64,000 bases of DNA, from the NCBI GenBank assembly GCA_015698045.1, contig BLAL01000019.1:250501-314500 (forward strand), written 5' to 3'. The DNA is from Rhizophagus clarus. Its lineage: Eukaryota > Glomeromycota > Glomeromycetes > Glomerales > Glomeraceae. Both the position numbers and the translations under genes were made by a program. Under the pieces are notes generated by a model. That model worked only from the letters and a program-made list of their open reading frames with translations, ran no database searches and had not been told where the DNA came from. This document shows, piece by piece, positions 24,712 to 37,017 of the stretch (position 1 is its first letter; each line of letters starts with the position of its first letter).

Positions 24712-26520
24712 ACAAGAAGTAATGCGTGCAATGACCTGCAACTTATGTAAACAATTTCTTTGTCTTCTAGTCCATTAAAGCTTGATATCTGAAATGGTAA
24801 TGTCTCATCAACATTTTTGTCTCTTAAGGCCAAGGCTTCCTCAAATCCTCATGCATAACTGTATCAATAGCCATTAAGAAATGTTCTCTAGCTCCAATAG
24901 ATTTTATTGTTGTAAGATTTGGGATAACAGTTGTAGTCATCACTTACCACTCTTTTGTCAGAGGTAATATTGGGTGTCTTCACAAATTGCGTGATTGAGA
25001 TTAAGATTGAAATTAAAGGTTAATCTGATTTCACGAAAAACGTGATTGAGATTAAGGCTAATCTCAAGCTAATCATGATTGAAATTTCATATGTAATTTC
25101 AATCTTGCTCACTTAGTAAGATTAGGAATGAAAATTAATTATCATAAATTTTTCTAATGTAATATCTTAATTTCAGTCGAATTTATAATGGATAACTAAA
25201 TTCTGGCCGATTTAATGCTTTAATAAATTCAATCATGATTAATTTTGTGAAGTAAGATTGAATGTTAATCTTAATCTCAAACTAATCCTAATCTTAATCC
25301 TAATCTAATCATAATCATGCAATTTGTGAAGACGCCCATTATTGTCCAAACCAAGCTGCCTATTATCAAAACGTCCAAACTAAAAACTTGTCCATCATGC
25401 ATATGAGCAACAGAGCAAGTTATGATGTTGATCAGCAACAAATTCTTTAATATTTTGGTCAACTTCATTAAAAAATGAATGCTTTTTAGGAGGGCTGAGA
25501 GGTAATATATTTTTTGATTCATCAAAACCACACTGTCTCATATTGTTGAGACCAAAGACCCATACATTGTTATTATTATCAATCACAAAGTTATGATACG
25601 TACCAGCATGTAATTGGATAATATGTTTTAATCTTACATTAAGTGGACTGAGCAATTTGCATTTCTTAAATCCAAGGCTACGACTTCATTGCTCTCCCGC
25701 TAAAGCATGATTAACACCTATTACTATGTCAACTGTTGTTAAATGTTCTAAAGACGTATATCACGCAAATTTTGGTAGAAAATCTGATGATCCTATTTTT
25801 GCCCTAATTTTATTGATTTTATAAAACAAAAATAATTTAAGTTGAAAATTTTATTTTTTTCATAATATAAATTAAGCAAATCTTATGAACACCTGTCTCA
25901 TATAGATGACCTTGATCAGATATAACAAATGTAATATTATTTCCATAAACTACTTTTATGATGTTGACATCATCAAGGCTTTCAGCATATGCTGGCTCAT
26001 TTTTCTCATATATAATATAATTTTCTTTTCTTAGAATTTGATTCGCTGCTGTTGAACTAGCAAAGCGACCAAGTGTTCCTAAATATTCAGTTTGCCATTT
26101 GATAAATATCTTGATTAAAGTATTAGATAATGGTACAAATTAATGATTTATGGCTTACCATAATCATTGCATTCCCACATTACAACTTTACCATCAAAAG
26201 TAAACGCAGCACTATGAAGAGCTTCTGCGCTTATATCAATACTGTTGAATTTTTCTAAAGGTATAATACTAAATTTTTTTATTTATAAGTCTTTTATATC
26301 ATCACATTGAGACATATTATTTGAACAATAGCGTAAACCTGATCAATTCATTTAAGACAATCAGGAATTAGTACAATAAAAGTATTTTTTCTACGTTTAG
26401 GCTTTGATGTTTAATTATTTTCATCTACTGCACTCTTTAATTGTTTTGCAAGAGCAACATTCGAAGTCACTTTTACCACGTTCTTTACATTCAAATCTGT
26501 AAAACAGGAAAAAATAGAAG
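24712..26520 (-). pseudogene. RCC1-repeat protein relic, split by a MITE
   Basis: RCC1 repeats form a beta-propeller; in Ran pathways they act as guanine-nucleotide exchange factors, but many paralogues have other roles. Minus-strand fragments in order: a basic N-terminal block (26505-26370) with SKPKRRKNTF; a repeat with HSAAFTFDGKVVMWECNDYG (26215-26155) ending at a GTAAG donor; LGRFASSTAANQ (26080-26040); VYGNNITFVISDQGHLYETG (25950-25895); AGTYHNFVIDNNNNVWVFGL (25610-25550); DGQVFSFGRFDNRQLGLDNN (25400-25340), which needs a frame change; and a last repeat (24960-24715) with IPNLTTIKSIGAREHFL. In-frame stops, frame changes and the MITE at 24971-25337 mark it as dead. Remaining intron borders suggest it was originally spliced. 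Confidence 0.75.
24971..25337. mobile_element. MITE inserted in the RCC1 relic (Harbinger-like ends)
   Basis: Left end GGGTGTCTTCACAAATTGCG, right end reverse complement GGGCGTCTTCACAAATTGCA; inside both ends are GATTAAGATTA-type repeats. The 3-bp sequence ATT borders both sides. A GGGnG terminus with a 3-bp duplication suggests PIF/Harbinger, but this is a weak assignment. RCC1-coding sequence resumes on each side, showing insertion into the gene or its relic. Confidence 0.6.
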
Positions 26521-26529
26521 AGTCTAGTA

Positions 26530-27060
26530 GTACTAAACGAAAACTACCTGTTACTATAAATGAAGGAAAGGAGAATTTTAATTCCCATGTTATTCCTACC
26601 AGAAAAAGAAAGAAAACAGATAAAAAGACTCATGATTTAAATAAAATGTATTAAATTAAGATTTATTTAACTTTTCTTTTATTGATAAATTTGCTAATAT
26701 AATGTTACATTTATTTCATTTATTTGTTTATTATTCATTTTGTTTACTGAAAGGTTCACTTAATAGATGTTTTTTACACTTTTTTTAACAAAACTTTTTT
26801 TTACAATTTCTTTTTTTTTTTGTGCATTAATAGAATAAACTGAAATTTCATATTTTTTATTTGAATAAATTACAATTGTGCCGTTTATGGTTTACCTAAT
26901 TTATGGGATTACGTGATAAAATTTAAGAACTATCCATATATATAATATAGACCGCAATAGCTAAAGTCACGTTATGTGTTATTTATTATTTTATTAATTA
27001 TAACTTACGTAATAATTGACTAATATTTACAATAATATGATATAAATTTTTAAACCCAGA
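26530..27060. other. No gene seen
   Basis: AT-rich with poly-T runs (26787-26820). Confidence 0.4.
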
Positions 27061-27065
27061 ACGTA

Positions 27066-28862
27066 CTACCTTAATATATTTATAAAACTGATTTATCAGT
27101 TTGATTGTGCTTCTTGACATGATTTGTAGACATGTCCATAGCTTGAGTAATAATAATCTCATTTATTTTATTTTATATTATAGATATTTTGAACATGTAT
27201 AATCTGGTTGAAATGTAGAATTTCTGGATGAATGTGAAGTGGAATCTTTTGAACAGAAGTTGACATACTATATTTCATGCCTTGAAAAAATAATTAATAA
27301 TAAGGAAGAAGGTTACAGACGCGAAAAAGCACAGGTCTTGCTTGACCAATATAAAAAAAGAATTCTCTGAGGTTTTTTGTCACTGGTGGTATTGAGACAC
27401 ACTGAGGTCTTCTGTGTTCAAGACTTAGAAGCTGACTCAGTACCATCTCTGTTGGAGTGCAGACAATTCTTGAGGTTGTTTGGTGTTTAAGATTTCTAAG
27501 CTGATCTGACAGATAGATGGGAAATTGCAAAGAATTGATTGTACTGATCAAAAATATCGCTAATAAATGACTCTTTTATATTTAAGCATAAACTGTACAA
27601 AGAAAACAGAAAAGTAAGCGAATAAGTAAACCAACCTACCTTTACAATCCAATAATTATTACAGTAAATAGTGGAGTCAGAATTATAAGATGAATAGATT
27701 AGTTGGTAAATCAGGTACTACCTTAAATTTATCGGTAAGTGCTTCTTAAGACGTGTCTACAGTTTGAGTAATAATAATGATCTTATATTTATTTTAATTA
27801 TGTTGTATACAGATGTAGTCAAAATTATCAGGACACTTGTAAGTATTTCATCATCCAATGATCCAAATTTGATAAATAAAAACTCATTGGATTCAACTCA
27901 TCATGACAGATTAAATGGTGACCAGCTTGTATCTCTAACTTCAATAGATCACGAGATAATTGCCAAAACATCCAAAATATATTTTAAATATATTTCTGTA
28001 TCTATCGATCCTGGAGTTATGATCTAGCTACTATCAGATGCGTCTCAATGAAAAAGTTCAAATGAATATTTAATGGTCAAATTTAAATCACTGGTTGGTG
28101 AGATATCGTTACAAACATATTCAAGCAGAATTTTTAATTTAGGAAAAATTGGACATTTTAGTAATTATCTCGTGATCTATCAATGCTAGATGTATGGGCT
28201 AACCACTATTCAACTTGTTTTAATGTGACATACCTAATGAGCCTTTGTTTGTTAAATTTGGATCACTAGATGATGAGATAATTATGTGGTATAATAATTT
28301 TGGCCACCATCTGTAGTTACTTTTGAACGTGTATAATCTGATTAAATAGAATATTATAAGATTCCTAGACGAACTTGAGATAAAACCTTTTAATCAGAAG
28401 TTGTCATGCTTTGAAAAAATGAAAAAATAACTAATAATAAGGGAGAAGGATACAGACACAAAAAATCACAGATCTTTTTGATTATTATAAAAAGGAGAGT
28501 TTTATTATCTTCTATTTTTGAAGTACAAGTGGGAAAATGGTGGCAAAGGATTCTCTGAGGTTTTTTGCCACTGGCAGTATTGAGGCACAGGAGATTCTTT
28601 GAGATCCACTGTGTTCAAGGCTTAGAAGCTGACTCAGTACCAGGCCCTGTTAGAGCTCAAACAATTCTTGAGGTTGTTTGATGTTCAAGATTTCTAAGCT
28701 GATCTGACAGATGGATAGGGAATTGCAAAGAATTGATTGTACTGGTCAAAAATGTCACTAATAAATAACTCTTTCATGTTTAGGAGCATGAACTGTACAA
28801 AGAAAATGGGAAAGTGAGCGAATAAGTAAACCGATCTACCTTTACCACCCAACAATTGTTAG
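27066..28862. repeat. Tandem duplication of a ~650-bp unit
   Basis: Unit A (about 27066-27713) and unit B (about 27714-28862) align over their whole length, from GTACTACCTTAA through TTTGAGTAATAATAAT, GTATAATCTG, TCTCTGAGGTTTTTTG and CTAAGCTGATCTGACAGAT to GCGAATAAGTAAACC. Unit B is longer because it contains a 504-bp TIR element at 27810-28313 and a further small insertion around 28490-28550. Open frames at 27294-27551 (-) and 27764-28027 (+) show no recognised domain. The function of the unit is unknown. Confidence 0.65.
27810..28313. mobile_element. TA-flanked TIR element (Tc1/mariner-type MITE)
   Basis: Begins CAGATGTAGTCAAAATTAT and ends with the inverted complement (CAGATGGTGGCCAAAATTAT when reversed), with TA on both sides (27808-27809, 28314-28315). 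Pairing extends inward through ATGATCCAAATTTG/GTGATCCAAATTTA. The uninterrupted unit A shows the pre-insertion arrangement. No transposase is encoded. Confidence 0.65.
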
Positions 28863-28889
28863 ATTAATTACTATTAACTTGAACTGCAC

Positions 28890-29150
28890 CTTGAATAACA
28901 ACTGAAGAGACTTTTGTTTTATGAATAGGAATGATAGTGTTTCTTGAAGTAGGTTTAAATAATTTTATTTGATTAAGATGTTTATCAACATTCTACCTTC
29001 TTTATTAACAATTTTACGCTTTCTTTTATTCTGAACAAAAGTAACTGAAGAAGTAACAGAAATATTTCATGCAGTTGTAATAGGATGGGCTGGTTGAGAT
29101 ACAGTTGCACTAGTATTATTACATGCTTCAATTGCTGCAGAACGTTAGCT
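28890..29150 (-). pseudogene. Unrecognised coding relic
   Basis: The minus strand reads as Thr/Ser-rich sequence followed by FVQNKRKRKIVNKEGR and, in another frame, LNQIKLFKPTSRNTIIPIHK. A basic stretch like a nuclear localisation signal and sustained non-random composition suggest a broken exon. It could be a displaced N terminus of an RCC1-like gene, but there is no proof. Confidence 0.25.
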
Positions 29151-32100
29151 TGTTATTTGACAGTTTTATATTTTCTAATTATTTTTAAAATAAAAATAAA
29201 ATAAATAGGTGAAAATAGTTTTTTTGGATTTTTTTTTTTTGATTCCAAGAAATGACAAAAATTATAACAATATCATTAATGCTATACAATGTGACTTCCA
29301 CCAATTTAAAAATTTTTTAATCGTTTCATTCTGTTTTGCATTACTTATTGGTATTAATTAATTAAATTAATACAATCTTGACATAATTTTAATATGCAGA
29401 TATTTCCTTGCCAGGCGAATAGGACCCAGACATATATATATAGGGGTCAGGTGACTAAAAAAACATTTACTATAAGCTGTACGCAAGGGTTTTTTATATG
29501 AGTGGTAGACACCTGATATTGAAAATCCTGCAAAAATACACAATTAAAATTCTAAACCTTAAGGTCACATTTATTATATAACGAATTATTATTTACTAAT
29601 GAAAAATTATATTAATAAACCAGTTCAATCAGATACTCTTCAGTTGTCCAGATTATAGTTTTTAATCCAAACTGAAATATTCAGTCCGAGTTTCAGATTA
29701 TAATATAATCTGATCTGAACTAAATTTGGATCAGACCAGGTCTGAATAGGTTTTAATAAATTTAGTGATTTTTTTTAATTATTTCATTGTTTATTTATTT
29801 TTAATAAAAAAAATCATTTTTACGTTTTTATTAAAAAAATCTTTTTTAAATTAATCAATAAAAAAAAAAAGTAATAATAAATAAATGGTTTTAATAATAA
29901 AAAATAAGTTCACAAAAGAAATTGTACATGAGATTTAAATTAAATACAATATTTTATTATTCATAACATGTGTTTATACCCTCCTACCCTCTATCCAACT
30001 ACCTCTCAATCTGACTACTCTCATCAAAGCTGGCACCTATAAAAAAAACAAATAAGAACATTAGTAAATGTTGTTTGTAACAAAAGTAAAATAACTTTTC
30101 CTCCCAGTAACTCTTACACCACTCTTACCAGGTCTAATTCTAAGTTCAAGCCAGCTCTATGAAAAAAGATCATCCAATATTTGTGCAATATTTGTTCAAT
30201 TCTGTGTGAAAATCATTCAATTATTGCAGTTTTTTGGATAAAAATGACCATGCAGTTATTTATAGTATGTTAAAAGTGTGCAATTTTTGTACAATTGAAA
30301 ATAAACTTAAATTTAAAATATAGAAAATGTTCAATTTTTGTGCAATAAAAATTTTAGGGTATAAAATTTGTATTTAAGATACAGAAAGCATTCAATTTTT
30401 GAGTAATCCTACCATACAATATTTGACCACTTTTTGGGAGCAAATAGACCACTTTTAACCATCATTATGAATATATTTTCCTAAATGATTTATGCAGTAA
30501 GTTTACACAAAATTCAACTGCATATTTGTTTATAAATGGGTATCTTTTGGACCTATTGGTACAATTTTTATAGTGCTTTGTAACTAAAAAAAATCCAAAC
30601 TTTTTTAAGTTACAGAATTAGTTCCAGCCAGAATTAAAATTTGGCCAGATTTATGCATCTTAAAATTGTATATTAATCACGTGATCTGATCGTCAAAATA
30701 AATATGACGCGAAATGTTTGTTTTTTTTAAAAAAAACCTTTTTTTTAACTTCAAAATTTTAGGTAAGAAAAACTTGTTTTCTATTATCTTTTTATTTATT
30801 TTCCTAACTTTTTTACATTTTAACATTATTTATTAACTTGCTTATTTACTAACTTCATACTTTTTTTACTACTAACACTAATAATTTATTATTACTTTCA
30901 ACACTTGCTAATTATATTTTTTATATATTACTAAATACTAATAATTTATTTTTCAACACTACTAATTTGCTTTCTTTACTAACTTCATACTTTTTATTTT
31001 AATACTTATAATTTTCTTACACTAATAATTTACTCTTCTTTGATACTTTACTATTACTAACATACTTTATTTTATTTTCTTATATTTTCCACATTTATGA
31101 TTTATATCAAAATATAGTATTTTATTTATGAATATTTTGTATATTTTTATATTTTAAATTAATAAAAATTCATAATTTTACTTTATAAATTTGCCTGTCA
31201 TTACTGTAAAATTTTAGTATTTGACCTATCATAATACCTAAAATTTGGCCTAAAATTTGGCTCAAAAATTGGACAATAATCATATAAATTCAGGACAAAA
31301 ATAGTATAATTATTGTACAAATTACCATGCAATTATTGTGTGATTTATTGCAATTTTTAGCACAATTATAGCACAATTATTGTACGGTCAAATATATAGA
31401 AATTGTAGTGAAATTGTAGTAAATTTAATTGAATGTTAATTCAACAAAAATCATACATAGTTTTTTCATAGGGCAGTACCTACAAAAAAAGAAAAAAAAG
31501 AATGTTAGTAATGTTCTTATATCAATATTAATTACTAAATAAAAACCCATACAGCTGCCAGTTTAATTATTTATTATATATTAGTATTTTTTAACTAACA
31601 CTTCCAGCACCTCTAAATAACATTACATTTGAGTTTTATCCTCCTTTACCCTTCCCATTCGAAATTACCTTCAAGAATGATGCTAGAAAGGCTTGCTCCT
31701 ATAAAAAAAGAAAAGAGAAGAACGTTAGTAATGTTCTTATATTAAATATAATAACCTTTTTATATTATTCTTCAGAATATCCAGCAAGAAAGTCCAAGGT
31801 GGTCTAAATCTAATACATATAAAACACGAATTATAGTATGTCCAGAAGCATTCCAGACTTCCAGTAGCGTTTCTAAAGAAAAGAAGTGAATACCTTTCAT
31901 TAATATACTTGACTAAAGGTCAAATTTTTATGTATTTTTTATTTTTTTTGAAATATTAGAGTGATGAAATTTTTTTTCTAATGAAAATGTTTTATAAAAA
32001 GATTAAACTGATTGAATCATAATTATGATCGATACCCAGGTATTATAATCAGCCTTCAATAGAAAGATATTTGACCAGACCTTATATTTTTTTATAAAAA

Positions 32101-32590
32101 ATTTTTTCTGATTAATACCACAAAATAAAAAAAATCCAAACATTTTGGATTTTTTTTATTTTTTTTTTCAGGTGTACATCGGACATGTAAAAGCTTTATA
32201 GATTAAATGATATTTTATATTTTATTACATATAATTATATATATATATATATAATCGGTCAAATTTAGACCAAAATACGCAAACTGAATTTCTTACATAT
32301 AAAAATTTTGAAAATAAATACACAATCTAATAACCTAACCACAGACAAAAAAAATTCTAAATTATACGCAAATCAAAATCTTACTCTGCCTAACTCTACT
32401 ATGATGATGACGCATCAGTAGACCCTACTCCTGTATATATATTTCTGGGTCCTAGGCAGATCATATAAGGTGTTTTATTTTTTTCTTAGAAATAATACTT
32501 ATAATACCCCTATATAAGTACACATATATACAGTAATTTGTAATATGAAACCCTTTTTGGCCTCTATATTGTTTTATTACGTGATTCTAC
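29151..32590. other. AT-rich non-coding region with inverted-repeat remnants
   Basis: No gene seen. Content includes CTGATC/CAGATT-rich sequence at 29640-29760, homopolymers, a (TA)n run near 32230-32252, and three similar C-C-T-A-[TC]-A-A-A-A-A tracts (see findings). GGACCCAGA followed by ATATATATA at 29427 recurs inverted at 32430-32455. Confidence 0.4.
30157..31471. mobile_element. Possible non-autonomous TIR element
   Basis: The outer ends CTATGAAAAAA and TTTTTTCATAG are inverted. Just inside are many short TGCAATA/TTGTACAAT-type motifs on both sides (30180-30420 and 31265-31400), which resembles subterminal binding repeats. No coding capacity and no clear target duplication. Confidence 0.3.
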
Positions 32591-32593
32591 CTA

Positions 32594-34606
32594 CTATAAC
32601 AACTCCCCCAGCCGCCCAGCGTAACTAACAAAAAAAGTTTGAACACGTGATCTATGTGGCGTTTAAATTTTGATTGGTTGATCTTATGCAATATTTAACT
32701 TCAAAAAATAAAAAAAACATTCACGAAAAAATTCAAGTCAAATACTCAAATATCTTTATAGAAAAAAAAATAACGGAAATAAATAAATCTTGAAATTTTT
32801 AATATTTAAATAGTTTTATTAGCTGTTAATTTATAGAAAATTTCTAAGTTTACACGGGGGTGTTTAAATACGGTACTACGTGATTAAACTTACTGATTGG
32901 TTAGTTATTAGTCTTACAATTACGTCAAATTAGTCAATTAGTTATTTCAGGTGGTTCTTCGCAAAACCTGCAAAGGTATTGTATATTTCTTATTTTTTCT
33001 TTATTTGTTTTTAATTTTTCTTTTTCTTTCTAACCTTCTCCTTTTTTTTTTAGGTCTTTTATCATTAGGTTATTTCAGTTTCGTGTAAAGGTATGCCATT
33101 TCTATCCTTTTTTTCTTTTTTTTTGTTTTGTTTTTAATTTCTTTTTTTTTCGTGAACAAAGGTACAGTATATTTACTTTTCATTCTTATTTCCTTTGTTT
33201 TTTTTTATGTTTCATTTTTACTAACAGTTATTTTATTCTTTTCTTTATGGGTTGGCTTTTCATTTTCATTTCCTTTCCATTTTGTTTTCCACTTCATTTC
33301 TATTTCATGTTTTTGCTTTCCATATTATCTTTGTTTTCCACTTCTCCATTTTGTTTTTGTATTCTCCCGTTTTCATTTTGTTTTTGTATTCCCCTTTCTA
33401 TTTCATTTTTGTTTACCTCCTTTTCATTTCATTTCCTTTTCGTTTTCCTCTCTTTCATTTTATTTTGTATTCCCCTTTCCATTTTGTTTTTGTATTCCCC
33501 TTTTTCATTTTGTTTTCGTATTCCCCTTTCCATTTCATTTTCATTTTCCTACCTTTTCATTTCATTTTCTTTTCATTTAACATTTCCATTTCATTTTTCT
33601 TCTTGTTATTCCTTTTCATTTTCATTTCGTTTTCTTTTCACATTTAACCTTCCTATTTCCATTTCATTTCTTCCTATTTAACCCTTCCATATTCTTTAAC
33701 TCTTTCCATTTCTCTTTCCTTCTTTTCTGATTTGTTTTCTTCTCTTCTAACCAATTCCTTTTCATTTTCCTTCTTTTACCATTTTTCCTTATTGTTCTCG
33801 TTCCCTTTCATTTTTATTTTGATTTTTCTCATATTTTTTGTTGTTTATATAATCTTTTCTCAAATCCTTTTGCCCACCATTGTTTTTCAACCTTTTCAAC
33901 TTCCTTTTCATCCTTTTGATTTCTTCTTTATCTAATTAATTTAACATTGTAACTTGTAAGTTTAACCTTGCATTATAAATAAAAATGAAAGATTTTTAAA
34001 GTTCTTTAAAACTGATCAATAATATTTTGCAAAAAAAATAAATCTAATACAATCAATCACGTGATCCGTGTTTGAACACACCGTGTACAAATAGAAATTT
34101 TCAAATTTATAATACTGTAAACATTATAAAAATTTTATAATATTTTTTATATTTTATTAGAATAAAAAATTTTTTTTATTTTTAAAATATTCTACATGGT
34201 GTAACTGATAAAAATAAAAATAACATAATTATATCTAACTAAGCTGTTTATATAAAAAAAAAAAAATGCTTATAACCTTATCTACATATATAAATTAATA
34301 TATGAATACTTTATTTAATACTTGTAAAAACAAACTTTCTAATTTCAAAGGGACGTAAAACTGGTATTTATTATTTATTATAATATATGTGATAAAAATA
34401 TTGAGAAATAAAAGTAAAGACAGTATTTATATAATATAAGATTTCAAAAAATAAAATGTAAATAAAGGAGGTGAACGGGTGAAGAAGGGAAAGTTTTAAA
34501 ATACTTGACGCGAAAAAAAATATTTATATCGCATCAGGCACAGCCACACCACTGATCACGTGCCCGAACTTTTTTTGTTGGTTACGCTGGGGAAGATTAC
34601 TATAAC
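32594..34606. repeat. ~50-bp inverted repeats around a pyrimidine-rich core
   Basis: Left arm at 32594-32650 and right arm at 34553-34606 are inverted copies: CCCAGCGTAACTAACAAAAA then AAGTTTGAACACGTGATC on the left; CCCAGCGTAACCAACAAAAA then AAGTTCGGGCACGTGATC on the reversed right arm. Similarity continues outward to TATAAC/TATAGT. They enclose 1.9 kb without a recognisable gene. This may be a non-autonomous transposon or a pair of diverging regulatory modules. Confidence 0.55.
32975..33935 (+). repeat. Pyrimidine-rich minisatellite (TTTCATTTCC-like)
   Basis: Nearly 1 kb of T/C-rich sequence made of variants of CCATTTCATTTT and GTATTCCCCTTTC. All three plus-strand frames are open for over 100 codons and translate as Phe/Ser/Ile/His-rich strings, the hallmark of a simple-sequence array rather than a gene. 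Confidence 0.75.
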
Positions 34607-34789
34607 TGTTTCATTTTGTTGTAATAATAAAATTTATCAATTCCTTCGACTTTTTTATTTTTTCAAACAAATACTTATTGAGAGATAACCTGATAGCTGT
34701 TTGTTAATAAATGATCAATAAACGCGTTCAAGAAGATGCCAGTTGTTCCAAGCGCAAAAACATGTATTGCAATAAGTGAGGATATAAAG

Positions 34790-34995
34790 CAACAAATTTG
34801 TCCACTTTTATCATTCACTTAAATATCCATCTTTCAAAATTCTTTATATATAGTTTCAAATCCTCATTTTGCTAAATATTCAATATCATTGAATTTATCG
34901 TATTCAATCTACTCTAAAAATTGATAATCGTTTTTAGCTTCTAATTGTGCTTTTTGAATAAATTTATCGACATCTCTATCGTGCTTCTGAATATA
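34790..34995 (-). pseudogene. Protein-kinase N-terminal relic
   Basis: The minus strand reads DVDKFIQKAQLEAKNDYQFL, then IEYDKFNDIEYLAK, stop, GFETIYKEF, stop. The segment around the glycine-rich loop (expected form G-x-G-G-F-G-x-[IV]-Y-K) is recognisable, with a TGA replacing a Gly codon. The remainder of the kinase domain is missing. I associate the lead-in with a large kinase family of Glomeromycotina, from memory. Confidence 0.5.
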
Positions 34996-36740
34996 ACGTA
35001 CGAGGAAAGAACAAAACATAAAAAATGGATTCTTATTTGTTCTCTTTCAGAGAAGCTTCTTTCAGAAGCTAATCGGAACATGATTTTTTTTTTAGGATAT
35101 AATTTGCATCTTTAACTTAAAGGACTCAGAATAAGACGTGTAAAACCTAGATTAATGACTTCCTATTATCCCTTAAACTTTATTATAAAGCACTGAGAAT
35201 TCTTTTCATAAAAATACGCGAGAGATAAATGAGTGTCAAAAAATAGTGGTCGGAAATATGTAAATCAGAGATTATATGCATCCGAGGGTGGTGTGATAAG
35301 ATAAATTTTTTATTATATATCGATCTCATTTAAAGAATTTTTTTTTTTTTGGTTTTTTAATCGAATTTTATTTAAAAAATACTGAATTGAATTTTATTTA
35401 TTATTTTTAAAGAAAAATTAGAATTGGTTTTTTAAACCAAATTTATCTAATTTTTTTTTAAAGAAAATTATTTTCTTTTTGGTTTTGTAAACCGAAATTA
35501 TTATTTTGTTTAAAAAAAATTTATTTATCAAATTATTCATTTAAAAAAAGGTTTATTTTCGATTTTTAAACTGAATTTCCGTTTTTTTTTTTTTGGAAAA
35601 ATGGTTAGATTTTTAACATTTTTTTAAAGAGACGGTTATTATTACCGTTTCTTTTATTCTCTCTGATTCTCTGCCTTATGGGATTTCAGTACCGGTAAGT
35701 TTCAAAGGTTTAAGTTACGGTGCAATTTATCTTTTTTTTTTTATTATTTTATAGGATTCGGCTAGGACTATTAAGTGGGTATGTTTTTAAATATATTTCA
35801 TATAATATGATATTACTATTTTAAAGAAACAATTTATTAACTAACCAGTTTTCTTTTTTTTATATAGAGATATAGTGGATATAGTGGTAACTATTCTTTA
35901 TCAGACTGTAATCATATTATAAGACGTTTAAATCTATGTTTTAGAACTTAACCGGTGATGTTTTCATCACTATGCGAGGATGTAATGTAAATGTAAGTTT
36001 CAAATTTTGAATAATTTTTGTTTTAAAAAAAATAGGAACGAAATTACCATTCCGATTTATATCTTGTACCGGAGTGATCGGTAATATTTATTTTTGTTAT
36101 TTCTTGGCGTAAAAAAATTGTCCATGCGGTCCATTTACTTCTTAATAAGAAATTCCTACGCAAATCATCGATCAATTAGATACACAAACAAGGCAAAGAA
36201 TAATTAAAAATCCGTAAATATATATTGTATAATTCAGCTTTTTTTCCACGCTAAGAGAACCCTTTTTATTCTATAAATAATTTACTATCTACATCATCGT
36301 TATTATTTTTATTTAAGAAAGATTAACTTTAATAAAAGCTTAGTTTGCACAACCTACCTGAGGATAATCAATAAATAAATAATGCGTCGTTCGCTCTAGT
36401 TGTAATGACTTAGACAATGTATACAAATTTCAAAACAGAAAATTACCGGCTGAAAAATCTCTTACAGGGTATCTAAGAGTTTTTAATAAAGTCAATTAAG
36501 AAGTCTTATAGCGGTCTAAATTTTTTACAATCCAGGATTTGTAAAAATTGTAACGAAAAGTGTTTAATATTACGTTCAGAATTATTTGAAGGTAACTTTT
36601 TTCAAATTGGACATCTGGAAATAGTGACATTTATTAATTAATACAAAATTGTCAAATGGATACATTACAGTCGAGTACAATAATTGAATGAATTCTATAT
36701 GGTATGTTCAGTATCTAACGAACTAGAATTTATACTATAG
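34996..36740. other. No gene seen; hairpin-rich T/A tracts
   Basis: Between 35340 and 35600 a loosely repeated unit of about 75 bp contains short self-complementary GGTTTTTTAAACC-like sequence. The rest is AT-rich without motif. Confidence 0.35.
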
Positions 36741-36741
36741 T

Positions 36742-37017
36742 TTGGCCTTTGGATTGATTGAAGATGCTGTATTTTATTATAATATAGTACTTAAAGAATT
36801 AGATGATGTTAAAAGTGCAATCAAACTTGGTTTGAAGAAGTTTGTGATCTATAGTTTTTTAAAAGAAAGATTAATAACGAAGTTTATGCAGTATATTTTT
36901 TTTTTAATGGGTCAAATCCTACCAAATCTTGGAAATCCGTCAATGGAAATTATATGCTTGTATGATATAAATTTAAAGGTAAATTATGAAAGGTGTTTAG
37001 AAATAATATGTAATTAA
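36742..37017 (+). other. Unassigned open frame, 91 codons
   Basis: The frame has balanced composition at its start (LIEDAVFYYNIVLKELDDVK) and starts with TTG rather than ATG, so if real it would be an internal exon. No domain recognised. Confidence 0.15.

Noticed and set aside
29410..32460. A 3-kb transposon bounded by inverted GGACCCAGA-ATATATATA sequence
   Set aside because: Only about 20 bp of imperfect similarity next to simple TA repeats, and no target duplication or coding sequence.
33128..33935. Long overlapping open frames of 130-150 codons
   Set aside because: All three plus frames are open because the sequence is a T/C-rich simple repeat; products are Phe/Ser/Ile/His strings with no domain.
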